Source: Prevotellaceae bacterium (GTDB taxonomy: Bacteria > Bacteroidota > Bacteroidia > Bacteroidales > Bacteroidaceae). From it: a DNA stretch of 41,544 nt. The stretch's first letter is position 1. Every line of letters begins with the position of its first letter. The stretch is taken from positions 1-41,544 of the forward strand of contig JABZLB010000027.1 of assembly GCA_015256945.1 (NCBI GenBank), read 5' to 3'. The position numbers were made by a program, and so were the translations under genes. Under the pieces are notes generated by a model. That model saw only the letters and a program-made list of their open reading frames with translations. It was not told where the DNA came from and ran no database searches. Below are positions 7,421-16,196 of the stretch, piece by piece.

Positions 7421-9088
7421 CTAACTTGTATATAAAAATCTTTTGATTGACCTTTTGGGTGTTTTTTCAAATTCTTCTTTATGGATTCTTATTTCAGAAA
7501 GATGACAGTATGCTGGTTGTGAAGCATTCAGTTCCTTCAGGTTTTCATCCATTACATTCTTTAAATCGTTATCATTTAACCCCATATTTTGTGCAGCTTC
7601 ATAGTCGGGGTGAACCAATCCTACAAGACTGTTCCCAACCTGAATTACGACACTTTCGCTGACAAACGACATAGAATTGAGCTTATCTTCTATCTCTTCA
7701 GGATAAATATTTTGTCCATTCGATCCTAAGAGCATATTCTTTGAACGGCCTTTAATAAAGATATTTCCTTCATTATCCATCGTACCGAGGTCACCAGTAT
7801 GGAACCATCCGTCATCATCTATTGCTGCTTTTGTTGCCTCTTCATTTTTATAATAGCCCAGCATTACGTTAGGACCTTTACAAATAATTTCTCCAGGGAC
7901 ATTCTGTGGGTCATCAGACAGAATCTTCACCTGCATGTGTAAGGCTGCCTTTCCACATGATCCTGGTACAAAACTCTTATAGTCTTCATAGCCTATTATA
8001 GGGGCACACTCGGTAGCTCCATAGCCAACAGTATAATGAAAACCTATGCGATGCAGGAACTTTTCAACTTCCTGACTGAATGCTGCCCCTCCAATGATAA
8101 CCTCATAAAAGTTACCTCCAAAAGCCTGTGTTACCTGAGCACATATTTTATTATATACTTTGTTATTTATACCAGGCATTTTTAGCAGGAGCTTCATTTT
8201 AGGATCTTGTATCTTTGGGAAGACTTTCTTCCTGATAATCTTTTCTATAATAAGAGGAACAGATATGATGACAACAGGTTTTATATCTGCAAAAGCCGCT
8301 GCAATGATGGCAGGGGAGGGCATTCTCGTTAAATAAAATATATGACACCCTTTGATAAACTCAAATAAAAATTCGAATGCCATTCCATACATATGGGCCA
8401 TTGGAAGAATACTTATAATACTGTCTCCAACTTTAATATGTGCCCCAAGAACATGCTGACCAAAGTCTACATTACTCCATAAAGCACGGTAAGGAATCAT
8501 CACACCCTTTGAAAATCCTGTTGTTCCACTGGTATAGTTAATCAATGCCAGCTCATCAGGATTCTCATCTATATAATAATGTATGTGTTCCTTTCTAAAG
8601 AATTTGGGGTATTTCTGACCGAACATTTCATTTAAATGCTCACGAGCATAAGTAAGTTTATCGGTACGAGAAAGCACTAATGAATAATCTGGAATATAAA
8701 TAATACCTTCGAGAGAAGGCATTTTTGTGGCATCAATTTGCGTTGCCACCACATCGCCAACAAAAAGAAGCCGGGCTTCTGAATGGTTGACAATATTATG
8801 GATTTGGTCGGGCATAAATTCGTGCAGTATCGGTACAGCTACTGCACCATAAGTCAGCACGGCAAGGAAAGCGGCTGCCCATGCAGAGCTGTTGCGTCCA
8901 CATAATGCAATCTTATCTCCTTTCTTTATACCCGAACTTTCAAACATAATATGCAGCTTCTCTATCTTCCGTGCTACATCGTGGTATTGGAGAGTAGCGC
9001 CCTTATAATCTGTTAAGGCGTCATTATCCCAATGATTAATAATACTGTCCTGTATAAGCTTATTAAAACTCGGTATTTTTTCCATCAT
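7421..9088 (-). CDS. AMP-dependent acyl-CoA ligase (long-chain fatty acid type), paralogue 1
   Basis: 555 aa adenylate-forming enzyme. Motifs in order: P-loop TSGTTGFSKG (186-195), YGATECAP (356-363), TGDLG around 431, the hinge region GRSKNMLLGSNGQNIYPEEI (447-466), and the C-terminal lysine in EKTPKRSIKR (Lys545) used in the adenylation half-reaction. It should activate a carboxylate, probably a medium or long fatty acid, to acyl-AMP and then acyl-CoA in the cytoplasm. It lies 51 nt downstream of a close paralogue and shares its promoter. A 10-bp hairpin (9106-9144) sits between them. The true substrate cannot be read from the sequence. ATG at 9088 or the next codon are equivalent starts. 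Confidence 0.9.
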   Translation of the reverse strand: MMEKIPSFNKLIQDSIINHWDNDALTDYKGATLQYHDVARKIEKLHIMFESSGIKKGDKIALCGRNSSAWAAAFLAVLTYGAVAVPILHEFMPDQIHNIVNHSEARLLFVGDVVATQIDATKMPSLEGIIYIPDYSLVLSRTDKLTYAREHLNEMFGQKYPKFFRKEHIHYYIDENPDELALINYTSGTTGFSKGVMIPYRALWSNVDFGQHVLGAHIKVGDSIISILPMAHMYGMAFEFLFEFIKGCHIFYLTRMPSPAIIAAAFADIKPVVIISVPLIIEKIIRKKVFPKIQDPKMKLLLKMPGINNKVYNKICAQVTQAFGGNFYEVIIGGAAFSQEVEKFLHRIGFHYTVGYGATECAPIIGYEDYKSFVPGSCGKAALHMQVKILSDDPQNVPGEIICKGPNVMLGYYKNEEATKAAIDDDGWFHTGDLGTMDNEGNIFIKGRSKNMLLGSNGQNIYPEEIEDKLNSMSFVSESVVIQVGNSLVGLVHPDYEAAQNMGLNDNDLKNVMDENLKELNASQPAYCHLSEIRIHKEEFEKTPKRSIKRFLYTS

Positions 9089-9105
9089 TCTATGTTATTG
9101 TTACC

Positions 9106-9144
9106 AATAATCTCTCATTATTTCTAAATTAGATAGAGATTATT
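9106..9144 (-). other. Intercistronic stem-loop between ligase paralogues
   Basis: AATAATCTCT (9106-9115) pairs perfectly with AGAGATTATT (9135-9144) across a 19-nt loop. It overlaps the stop codon of ligase 2 and ends 18 nt before the ligase 1 start. There is no U run, so attenuation or mRNA processing is more likely than full termination. Confidence 0.5.
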
Positions 9145-10813
9145 CGATAGTATTAGCATAAAGGTATCTTTTAATAGATTTCTTTGGTGTTTTTTCAAAT
9201 TCCTTATCTCTTATTCTTATCTCACTTATTCGACAAAAAGATGGAAGCTGTGCATTTAGTTCCTTGCGATTCTGCTCCATAATAGTCTTTAAATCATCAG
9301 TAGAGAGATCTAACGATGTCGCATTTTCCATATCAGGATATACCAATCCTATCAATTTGTCTCCATGCTGAATAATAAGACTTTCATTCACCATGGCCAT
9401 TGAATTTAATTTGTCTTCAATTTCCTCTGGGTAAATATTCTGGCCATTCGAACCCAACAGCAAGTTTTTAATACGTCCAAGAATAAACAGGTGCCCATCG
9501 TCACTCATCTTTCCTAAGTCGCCTGTATGAAACCATCCATCCTTATCAATAACTGCTTTGGTGGCATCTTCATTTTTGTAATAGCCAGTCATTACGTTCA
9601 ATCCACGCGTTATAACCTCACCAGCTATGTGTTCAGGATCATCACTTACCACTTTTAACTCCAGATTATCAACCACTGTACCACACGATCCAGGAACAAA
9701 ATCATGAAAATCTGAGAACGTAATCATCGGGCCGGTCTCTGTTGTTCCATAGCCAATTGTTATGGGGAAATTGATACTTGTAAGGAACGACTCTATTTCT
9801 TTGTTAAGTCCGGCTCCTCCAACAATAACCTCATAAGCTTCTCCGCCCATCGCATCCATTACCATCTTACATAAGCGCGACTTAATTTTATCGCCTACAA
9901 CAGGCACCTTCATTAATAATTTAAGATGGGAATAATTGTTGATATTTGGGAAGACTTTCTTCCTTATGATTTTCTCAACAACCAATGGAACAGAAACAAC
10001 TATACTGGGATGTATCTCCTCAAACGCCTCTTGTATTATAGTTGGGCTTGGTAATCGTGTAAGGAAATAAATATGATTACCAATACAAAATTCCAATAAA
10101 AATTCGCAAGTCAGCCCATACATGTGAGCCATCGGCAGAATAGCCAATACCTTGCTGCTCTTTTTTATTCTGCTTCCTATGGCGTGTATAAGATATTCAA
10201 CATTGCTTCTCAACGAACGATAGGGGAGCATTACACCTTTCGAAAAGCCGGTAGTACCACTGGTATAGTTAATCATAGCCAGTTCTTCGCTGCTGTCTGT
10301 ATGATAAGTGATGTCCTCTTTTCTGAAATATTTGGGATATTTCTGACCGAAAATTTCATTTAAATGCTCGCGCGAATAGCTTAAACTCTCTGATCTGCTA
10401 ACTATCAATGAGCAATCGGGCAGGTATACAACACCCTCTAAATCGGGCATCTGATCATAGTCTAGCGTGGTTGACACAACATCACCAACAAATAAAAGTT
10501 TTGAATCAGAATGATTTACGATGTTATATACTTGCTCCGGAGTAAATTCATGCTGTATAGGAACAACAACGGCCCCATAGGTAATGGTTGCCAAAAACGC
10601 ACATGCCCACATCGAACTATTACGCCCGCATAAAGCTACTTTATCGCCGGGACGCAATCCAGAGTGCTCAAACATAATATGGAGCTTCTCTATTTTACGT
10701 GCTACATCATGGTATTGTAATGTTGTTCCCTTGTAATCAGTTAGGGCATCCTTATCCCAATTACTTTGAATAGAAGCTTTAATCAGTTCATTAAAACTGG
10801 GTATCTTAGCCAT
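9140..10813 (-). CDS. AMP-dependent acyl-CoA ligase (long-chain fatty acid type), paralogue 2
   Basis: 557 aa from ATG 10813. The frame stays open to 10867, but that extension overlaps the promoter (10837-10868), and the paralogue also starts at KIPSFN; 10813 is therefore chosen. Motifs match paralogue 1: INYTSGTTGFSKGVM, YGTTETGP, TGDLGKM, GRIKNLLLGSNGQNIYPEEI and EKTPKKSIKRYLY with the catalytic lysine. The two proteins align along their full length, including the less conserved N-terminus, so they arose by tandem duplication. They differ in the acyl pocket region after YGTTE (GPMITFSDFHD against APIIGYEDYKS), which suggests different acyl substrates. It is the first gene of a two-gene unit. 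Confidence 0.9.
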   Translation of the reverse strand: MAKIPSFNELIKASIQSNWDKDALTDYKGTTLQYHDVARKIEKLHIMFEHSGLRPGDKVALCGRNSSMWACAFLATITYGAVVVPIQHEFTPEQVYNIVNHSDSKLLFVGDVVSTTLDYDQMPDLEGVVYLPDCSLIVSRSESLSYSREHLNEIFGQKYPKYFRKEDITYHTDSSEELAMINYTSGTTGFSKGVMLPYRSLRSNVEYLIHAIGSRIKKSSKVLAILPMAHMYGLTCEFLLEFCIGNHIYFLTRLPSPTIIQEAFEEIHPSIVVSVPLVVEKIIRKKVFPNINNYSHLKLLMKVPVVGDKIKSRLCKMVMDAMGGEAYEVIVGGAGLNKEIESFLTSINFPITIGYGTTETGPMITFSDFHDFVPGSCGTVVDNLELKVVSDDPEHIAGEVITRGLNVMTGYYKNEDATKAVIDKDGWFHTGDLGKMSDDGHLFILGRIKNLLLGSNGQNIYPEEIEDKLNSMAMVNESLIIQHGDKLIGLVYPDMENATSLDLSTDDLKTIMEQNRKELNAQLPSFCRISEIRIRDKEFEKTPKKSIKRYLYANTIE

Positions 10814-10836
10814 TGCACAAGAATCTTTATTTTGTG

Positions 10837-10868
10837 CAAAGGTAATATGTAATCTGCACAACCCCAAA
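10837..10868 (-). promoter_or_regulatory. Promoter of the acyl-CoA ligase operon
   Basis: Minus strand: TTTG (10868-10865), 20-nt gap, TACCTTTG (10844-10837). Both elements match the Bacteroidetes -33/-7 consensus. Transcription should begin near 10830, which rules out start codons upstream of 10813. Confidence 0.8.
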
Positions 10869-10990
10869 AAAAATGTGCAGTATTTTGCGTTATGAACAGC
10901 TTAATATTATATAATCAAGGGTAAAAATACAATGTTTTCCGACTTTTAACGTCAACAAACCCATGTAAATATTTTTCAAAGCCGTTATTA

Positions 10991-12238
10991 TTATTCGTAA
11001 CGCATGCTCTTTGCCGGATGTATATGCGAAATAAGATAACTGGGAGCTATAAGTACAAACAGGCTAATTACAGCAGTAAGAATATTAATTAACAACAATC
11101 CTGTGATGTTAAACTCGATAGGAACTCTGCTGACATAATAAGTAGCTGGATTTAGTTTTACAACACCAAAATACTTTTGTATCAGCGAAAGGCCTATGCC
11201 TGTTATGTTTCCAATAAGTAAACCGCGGCCTATAATAAAGGTAGCAAACCACAAGAACATATGACGGATGGTAGAATTACGTGCGCCGAGCGCTTTGAAA
11301 ACACCAATCATCGTGGTACGTTCCAATATAATAATAAGTAAACCCGATACCATTGTTACACCGGCTACCGAAATCATGAGTGCCAGTATAATCCAAACGT
11401 TCATGTCTAACAGGTCGAGCCACTGGAAAATTTGCGGGTTAAGGTCTTGTATGGTTTGAGAAGTGTATGTTTCTCCATAATGGTCAGTTGTTTTGTTTAT
11501 TTTCTTTACAAACTGGCTCTCAATGGTATTCACCTTATCAAAATCGTTTACAGTAACATCAGCACCAGAAGTCTGATCGGCCTTCCATCCGTTAAGTTTG
11601 ACAGTTGTATACAAATCAGTAAAGCACATCACGTCGTCATACTGATTCAAATTAGTCTGATATATACCAGCTATTGTAAAGCGACGTATACGCACACCAT
11701 CATTATCAATGAAATAGGCAAATATACGCTGGCCTAATTTGATTTTTAATTTATCAGCAATATTTTTTGAAATGATAATCTTGTCACTGGCTTTGTCATC
11801 AGAAAATTGGGGAATAGTTCCTGAAATCAGATTCTGATGGATAAATGTTGAATCAAATTCAGGCCCTACGCCCTTCAGCATTACACCCAGAAAATCGTTG
11901 TCGGTTTTCAATATTCCTTGTTTATAGGCAAAACGTTCAGCATGCTTAACTCCTGCAATACCTTTTATAACTGTCATCATACTGTCGTTCATGACAACAG
12001 GATACTGGTCTGACGACATCTGCGTCATGAAGTTGGTTACCTGAATATGTGAGCCAAAGCCTATTACCTTGTTACGGATACTATGTTTAAAACCAAGTAC
12101 AACAAACACTGATATAATCATAACCGTAATACCAATGGCAACACCAGCAGTAGCTATTGTTATTGCAGGACGTGAAACTTTTTTTGAATCGCCATTCTCA
12201 AAAAAAAGTTTTCGAGCTATAAACAGAGGGAAATTCAT
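10991..12238 (-). CDS. LolC/LolE-type (FtsX family) ABC permease
   Basis: 415 aa inner-membrane protein. The layout is that of lipoprotein-releasing permeases: N-terminal membrane segment at about 25-48 (PAITIATAGVAIGITVMIIS), a large periplasmic domain (about 50-270), then three membrane segments with the FtsX domain. In that domain GVFKALGARNSTIRHMFLW is the conserved coupling segment that contacts the ATPase. Known Lol permeases extract lipoproteins from the inner membrane with a LolD ATPase. No ATPase gene is adjacent here, so the partner must be encoded elsewhere. The gene starts 34 nt after the aminotransferase stop and probably shares its promoter. Role in lipoprotein sorting is inferred from family. 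Confidence 0.88.
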   Translation of the reverse strand: MNFPLFIARKLFFENGDSKKVSRPAITIATAGVAIGITVMIISVFVVLGFKHSIRNKVIGFGSHIQVTNFMTQMSSDQYPVVMNDSMMTVIKGIAGVKHAERFAYKQGILKTDNDFLGVMLKGVGPEFDSTFIHQNLISGTIPQFSDDKASDKIIISKNIADKLKIKLGQRIFAYFIDNDGVRIRRFTIAGIYQTNLNQYDDVMCFTDLYTTVKLNGWKADQTSGADVTVNDFDKVNTIESQFVKKINKTTDHYGETYTSQTIQDLNPQIFQWLDLLDMNVWIILALMISVAGVTMVSGLLIIILERTTMIGVFKALGARNSTIRHMFLWFATFIIGRGLLIGNITGIGLSLIQKYFGVVKLNPATYYVSRVPIEFNITGLLLINILTAVISLFVLIAPSYLISHIHPAKSMRYE

Positions 12239-12272
12239 GACCGTTATAAACCTATTATCTGAATTATCAAAC

Positions 12273-13469
12273 TTATACGCGACCGGGATAAGCCTCTAAT
12301 GCTTTTCTTAATACAATAAGAGCACGTTCCAGATCGTCCTTTTTTAGCACATAAGCTATACGCACCTGATTGACTCCTGCACCGGGAGTGGTATAGAAAC
12401 CTGAAGCCGGAGCCATCATTACTGTTTCGCCTTCATAATTAAATTCTTCTAAACACCAACGACAAAACTTGTCTGAATCGTCAACAGGAAGCTGTGCAAC
12501 CGTATAGAAAGCTCCCATAGGGATAGGAGAGTAAACGCCTGGAATTCGATTCAAACCATCAATAAGACATTTACGTCGTTCCACATACTCGTCGTAAACA
12601 TCCTGATAATACTCAGCAGGAGCATCGAGAGAGGCTTCAGCTACAATCTGTCCGAGCAAAGGAGGAGACAATCGAGCCTGACAGAATTTCATGACAGCCT
12701 GCCTAACTTCTGCGTTATGGGTGATCAAAGCACCCACGCGAATGCCACACTCTGAATAGCGTTTCGACACTGAATCAATCAATATCACGTTGTTTTCTAT
12801 ACCTTTCAGGTGCATGGAACTGATGTAAGGACTTCCCGTATAAATATATTCACGGTAAACCTCATCAGAGAAAAGGTACAAGTCGTATTTCTTTACCAAA
12901 TCACGAATCTGATTCATTTCACGCCTCGTATAAAGGTAACCCGTAGGGTTGTTAGGGTTACATATCATGATTGCACGTGTACGTTCGTTAATCAGTTCCT
13001 CGAATTTCTCAACCTTTGGCAGCGAAAAGCCTTCGTCAATAGTGGTTGCAATGGTTCGGATTTTAGCGCCGGCAGAGACCGCAAAGGCCATATAGTTGGC
13101 GTATGCAGGCTCTGGAATAATAATTTCATCACCAGGATTCAGGCAGCTCATAAAGGCAAACAGAACGGCTTCAGAGCCTCCGGAGGTGATAATTATTTCG
13201 TCGGGCGTAACATTTATATTGAATTTCTTGTAAAATTCAGTTAGTTTTTCACGATACGAAAGGAAACCCTGTGAAGGCGAATATTCTAAAATCTTACGAT
13301 CAATATGTTTTAAAGCATCGAGTCCTTCTTGTGGAGTATGAACGTCAGGTTGTCCTATATTCAGGTGGAATACCTTGATACCACGGGCTTTCGCTGCATT
13401 TGCCAAAGGAGCAAGCTTGCGAATAGGCGACTGGGGCATTTCCAAACCGCGCACTGATATTTCCGGCAT
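12273..13469 (-). CDS. PLP-dependent class I/II aminotransferase
   Basis: 398 aa. Fold-type I aminotransferase with NPNNPTG (171-177), Asp202 in FSDEVYREY (contacts the PLP ring nitrogen), and the Schiff-base Lys236 in DSVSKRYSECGIRVGAL. The last motif is typical of Bacteroidetes aspartate/aromatic-like aminotransferases; the residues after the lysine (RYSECGIR) differ from the common TFSMTGWR version. The amino-acid specificity cannot be decided. It is the first gene of an operon with the LolC/E-type permease, a pairing without an obvious metabolic reason. Promoter at 13501-13532. Confidence 0.9.
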   Translation of the reverse strand: MPEISVRGLEMPQSPIRKLAPLANAAKARGIKVFHLNIGQPDVHTPQEGLDALKHIDRKILEYSPSQGFLSYREKLTEFYKKFNINVTPDEIIITSGGSEAVLFAFMSCLNPGDEIIIPEPAYANYMAFAVSAGAKIRTIATTIDEGFSLPKVEKFEELINERTRAIMICNPNNPTGYLYTRREMNQIRDLVKKYDLYLFSDEVYREYIYTGSPYISSMHLKGIENNVILIDSVSKRYSECGIRVGALITHNAEVRQAVMKFCQARLSPPLLGQIVAEASLDAPAEYYQDVYDEYVERRKCLIDGLNRIPGVYSPIPMGAFYTVAQLPVDDSDKFCRWCLEEFNYEGETVMMAPASGFYTTPGAGVNQVRIAYVLKKDDLERALIVLRKALEAYPGRV

Positions 13470-13500
13470 ACTTGTATGTTTACGTTGTTATTATTAACTG

Positions 13501-13532
13501 CAAAGTTAACTGTTTTAATTGAAATAGACAAT
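13501..13532 (-). promoter_or_regulatory. Promoter of the aminotransferase operon
   Basis: Minus strand: ATTG (13532-13529), 20-nt gap, TAACTTTG (13508-13501). The start codon (13469) lies about 30 nt downstream. Confidence 0.75.
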
Positions 13533-13783
13533 AAATAATGGCTTTATAGAATTTTACAACGCAACGATTATTCTGTGCACCATATCAGTAATTCCCAGTA
13601 GAAGAAGAAGTATACACTATTGCTATTTATCATAATGCCGATTGCATTCAAATCATTTAAACCGTAATCAAGAGCAGATCTAACGGCTTCAGTCATTAAT
13701 TATTATTATTTCGATATACAATTACATCGAAGTTCTGAAACTATTGAAACAGTTTATTGAAAACACAACGTTGAAACGGTCAC
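13533..13783. other. Intergenic stretch, no gene seen
   Basis: AT-rich DNA between the aminotransferase promoter and repeat element copy A. I see no open frame of meaningful length, no tRNA-like arms and no clear terminator. Confidence 0.4.
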
Positions 13784-13872
13784 TGTTCGACGGCCGTCAG
13801 CAACGCGTACGGCGGCCGCCGAACAATGTGTATGACGATCGTCAACCGCGCTGCTGACGGCCGTCAAACGAT
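13784..13872. repeat. GC-rich four-palindrome intergenic element, copy A
   Basis: Four 10-bp palindromic cores, GACGGCCGTC, GGCGGCCGCC, GACGATCGTC and GACGGCCGTC, are centred at about 13793.5, 13815.5, 13838.5 and 13860.5, with spacing 22, 23 and 22 bp. All fit GRCGRYCGYC. The first pair forms an imperfect hairpin. The GC content stands out sharply from the flanks. It lies between two divergent genes, outside both promoters. Confidence 0.9.
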
Positions 13873-14003
13873 AAGAAAAAGCCTTGTTTGAAACGTTCAA
13901 TACATCATAAAACCCATTGCATTTCAGCACAATTGTACATCAATTACGTAATGATCTGGTTAACCGGATATTATTTTCGTTGAAAACAACCTGCGGAATT
14001 TCC

Positions 14004-14033
14004 TTGTCTTTTTTAATAAATTAAATAACTTTG
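14004..14033 (+). promoter_or_regulatory. Promoter of the NPP phosphodiesterase gene
   Basis: TTG (14004-14006), 19-nt gap, TAACTTTG (14026-14033). It excludes the TTG codon at 14031 as a start and supports ATG 14058. Confidence 0.75.
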
Positions 14034-14057
14034 CAAATGGAAATAACTCATAAAAAC

Positions 14058-15248
14058 ATGAATAAATTTAAAACCCTGAAACTTTTCTTCCTGATGCTTT
14101 TTGTGTCGGTGAACTTATCGGCCCGACATTATACAGTAGTCATTTCGCTTGACGGATTCCGCTGGGACTACACCAACTGGTATGATACACCCTTTTTTGA
14201 TTTCATGTCAACGACAGGAGTTTCGGCTGGTTTAATCCCTTCCTATCCGTCAAAAACCTTTCCTAACCACTACACTATTGCCACAGGCCTTTACCCTGAC
14301 AACCATGGCATTGTGGCAAATGAGTTTTTTGACCCCAAAACGGGGCTTTTATTCTCTCTGGCTAACGCGCAAACGAAGACCGATCCACAGTTTTATGGCG
14401 GCGAGCCTATATGGAACACGGCACACCGTCAGGGCAAACGCGTGTCGGTTTTCTATTGGCCAGGCTCCGACGTTAAGGTGAATGGCCGCTACCCTGACAA
14501 GTTTTTCTATTACGATAAAAAGCCTCATTTAACGTTCAACCAGCGCATTGAGGGTATTGTTAGCGAAATGAGTTTGCCTGAAGATCAGCGTCCCGACCTT
14601 GTCATGGCATACTTTGAGCAGCCTGATGCCAACGGACACGACTTTGGTCCACAATCAAAACATACCAGAAAGGCTGTTGAACAGGTCGACTCATTGCTCA
14701 ATATGCTTTATTTTAAACTCTCACGTCTCCCCCACTTTTCGGACATAAATCTTGTGGTTGTCTCTGATCACGGTATGGCCTGGGTGCCACAAGAGCATGC
14801 CATTGCTATTAAAAAGTATCTGAAACCTGAATGGATTAGGAAGATTAGTGGCTCTGTTCCGTGCAACATTTACGTACAAAAGGGATGCGAACAGAAGGTT
14901 TACGCTGCACTTAAAAACCTGGATCACGTGCAGGTTTGGAAACGAAAGGATGTGCCCCATTACCTTCATTATGGGTCAAACCCGCGAATAGGCGATGTAA
15001 TTGTGAACCCGGAGATAAGCTATGTAATCAGCGACACACCCATAAAAGCAGGTGGAACACATGGCTTTGACCCGCAATTGCCCGAAATGCACGCCATTTT
15101 CCGTGCCTTTGGACCTGATTTTCGTCATTGCAATATACCACATTTTCGTAATGTTGACGTCTATCCGTTGTTGTGTAAATTGCTGAAAATAGAGCCTGCA
15201 ACGAACGATGGTGACCTGAACGAAATCAAAATGATGCTGAAAGAATAA
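14058..15248 (+). CDS. Exported nucleotide pyrophosphatase/phosphodiesterase (NPP family, alkaline phosphatase superfamily)
   Basis: 396 aa from ATG 14058; the frame is open from a TTG at 14031, but that codon lies in the promoter -7 element. Signal peptide at residues 1-22 (KLFFLMLFVSVNLSAR). The catalytic domain fills the rest: metal ligand Asp32 in ISLDGFRWD, nucleophile Thr67 in PSKTFPNHYTI, then LYPDNHGI, VVSDHGMA and the histidine in GGTHGFDP. Known NPPs split phosphodiester or pyrophosphate bonds of nucleotides or lipids using two zinc ions; the threonine nucleophile favours this family over classical alkaline phosphatase. It heads a two-gene unit with the hydrolase 26 nt downstream. 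It probably acts in the periplasm. Substrate unknown. Confidence 0.9.
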   Translation: MNKFKTLKLFFLMLFVSVNLSARHYTVVISLDGFRWDYTNWYDTPFFDFMSTTGVSAGLIPSYPSKTFPNHYTIATGLYPDNHGIVANEFFDPKTGLLFSLANAQTKTDPQFYGGEPIWNTAHRQGKRVSVFYWPGSDVKVNGRYPDKFFYYDKKPHLTFNQRIEGIVSEMSLPEDQRPDLVMAYFEQPDANGHDFGPQSKHTRKAVEQVDSLLNMLYFKLSRLPHFSDINLVVVSDHGMAWVPQEHAIAIKKYLKPEWIRKISGSVPCNIYVQKGCEQKVYAALKNLDHVQVWKRKDVPHYLHYGSNPRIGDVIVNPEISYVISDTPIKAGGTHGFDPQLPEMHAIFRAFGPDFRHCNIPHFRNVDVYPLLCKLLKIEPATNDGDLNEIKMMLKE

Positions 15249-15274
15249 CCTTCAGGAATTTTAAAATCAGAATA

Positions 15275-16153
15275 ATGAAGATACAAGAAGGCTATATGCC
15301 CTTTATGAATTACCGCACATATTACCGCATTGTTGGCGATAATTCATCACAAAAAGCCCCTCTGCTGTTGCTCCATGGCGGGCCGGGAAGCACACATAAC
15401 TATTTTGAGCTTCTCGATGATTTGGCTAATGACGGGCGAATGGTGATTAGTTACGATCAGCTCGGTTGTGGAAACTCGTTTGTAGAAGGGCATCCTGAGC
15501 TATGGAATATGGAAACATGGATTGGGGAATTAAAAGCATTACGCCGCCATCTCAATCTTAATCGTGTGCATATTCTGGGGCAATCGTGGGGAGGAATGAT
15601 GCTGATTGCCTACCTTATTGACCACAGTCACGAAGGAATACAATCGGCAATTCTATCAAGTACGCTCTCATCGAGCACGCTTTGGAGCCGTGAACAGCAC
15701 CGTCTTATATCGTTTATGCCTGAAAAAGAGCAGACAGCCATTGCCGAAGCTGAGCGTACAGGTAACTGGGAAAGCCCAGAATATCTTGCAGCGAACGACC
15801 ATTATACGGTGCTTCATGCCTGCGATTTGGACGGAGAACGCCCGGAATGTCTGACCCGTAAAAAGCGTTTAGGCACTGAATCGTACCTTACAGCATGGGG
15901 CCCTAACGAGTATACGCCGCTCGGTAACTTAAGAAACTTCGACTATACTGACCGTCTTCACGAAATAAATACGCCATGTTTAATTATCAATGGTACAAAC
16001 GACGAGTGTACTCCATTGCTTGCAAAGACCATGTTCGACCGCATACCGCGTGCCCGTTGGGAGCTGATGGAGGGAGCACGACATATGACTTTCGTTGACC
16101 AGACAGAGCAATACTGCAAGCTTCTCAACGAATGGATGACGCAAAACGATTAA
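15275..16153 (+). CDS. pip: Proline iminopeptidase-like alpha/beta hydrolase (S33)
   Basis: 292 aa alpha/beta hydrolase. It has the S33 oxyanion motif HGGPGS (34-39), the nucleophile elbow GQSWGG with Ser104, Asp243 in NGTNDECTP and His270 in GARHMTF, a complete triad in the expected order. The opening (EGYMPFMNYRTYYRIVG) is the one seen in proline iminopeptidases, which remove N-terminal proline from peptides. There is no signal peptide, so the enzyme should be cytoplasmic. It lies 26 nt after the NPP gene with no promoter between, and is probably co-transcribed. The proline specificity is a family expectation; other amide or ester substrates are possible. Confidence 0.88.
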   Translation: MKIQEGYMPFMNYRTYYRIVGDNSSQKAPLLLLHGGPGSTHNYFELLDDLANDGRMVISYDQLGCGNSFVEGHPELWNMETWIGELKALRRHLNLNRVHILGQSWGGMMLIAYLIDHSHEGIQSAILSSTLSSSTLWSREQHRLISFMPEKEQTAIAEAERTGNWESPEYLAANDHYTVLHACDLDGERPECLTRKKRLGTESYLTAWGPNEYTPLGNLRNFDYTDRLHEINTPCLIINGTNDECTPLLAKTMFDRIPRARWELMEGARHMTFVDQTEQYCKLLNEWMTQND

Positions 16154-16196
16154 TAAGACGTTTCTATACCACTGTTATAGCAGTATCTATTAATCG
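16147..16196. terminator. Inverted repeat spanning two convergent stop codons
   Basis: CGATTAATA (16147-16155) is the exact reverse complement of 16188-16196. Both arms hold the Asp-stop ends of the hydrolase and SusD genes. A short inner ACTG/CAGT hairpin sits between. It is a possible bidirectional transcription end, though the stem is AT-rich and has no U run. Confidence 0.4.

Noticed and set aside
10814..10867. N-terminal extension of acyl-CoA ligase 2
   Set aside because: It overlaps the promoter elements at 10837-10868 and has no counterpart in the paralogue.
13954..13969. Palindrome ATCTGGTTAACCGGAT as an operator of the NPP gene
   Set aside because: It has one imperfect pair, occurs once, and no partner site was found, so chance cannot be excluded.
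14031..14057. TTG start of the NPP gene
   Set aside because: The codon lies inside the TAACTTTG -7 element, and the signal peptide begins naturally at 14058.
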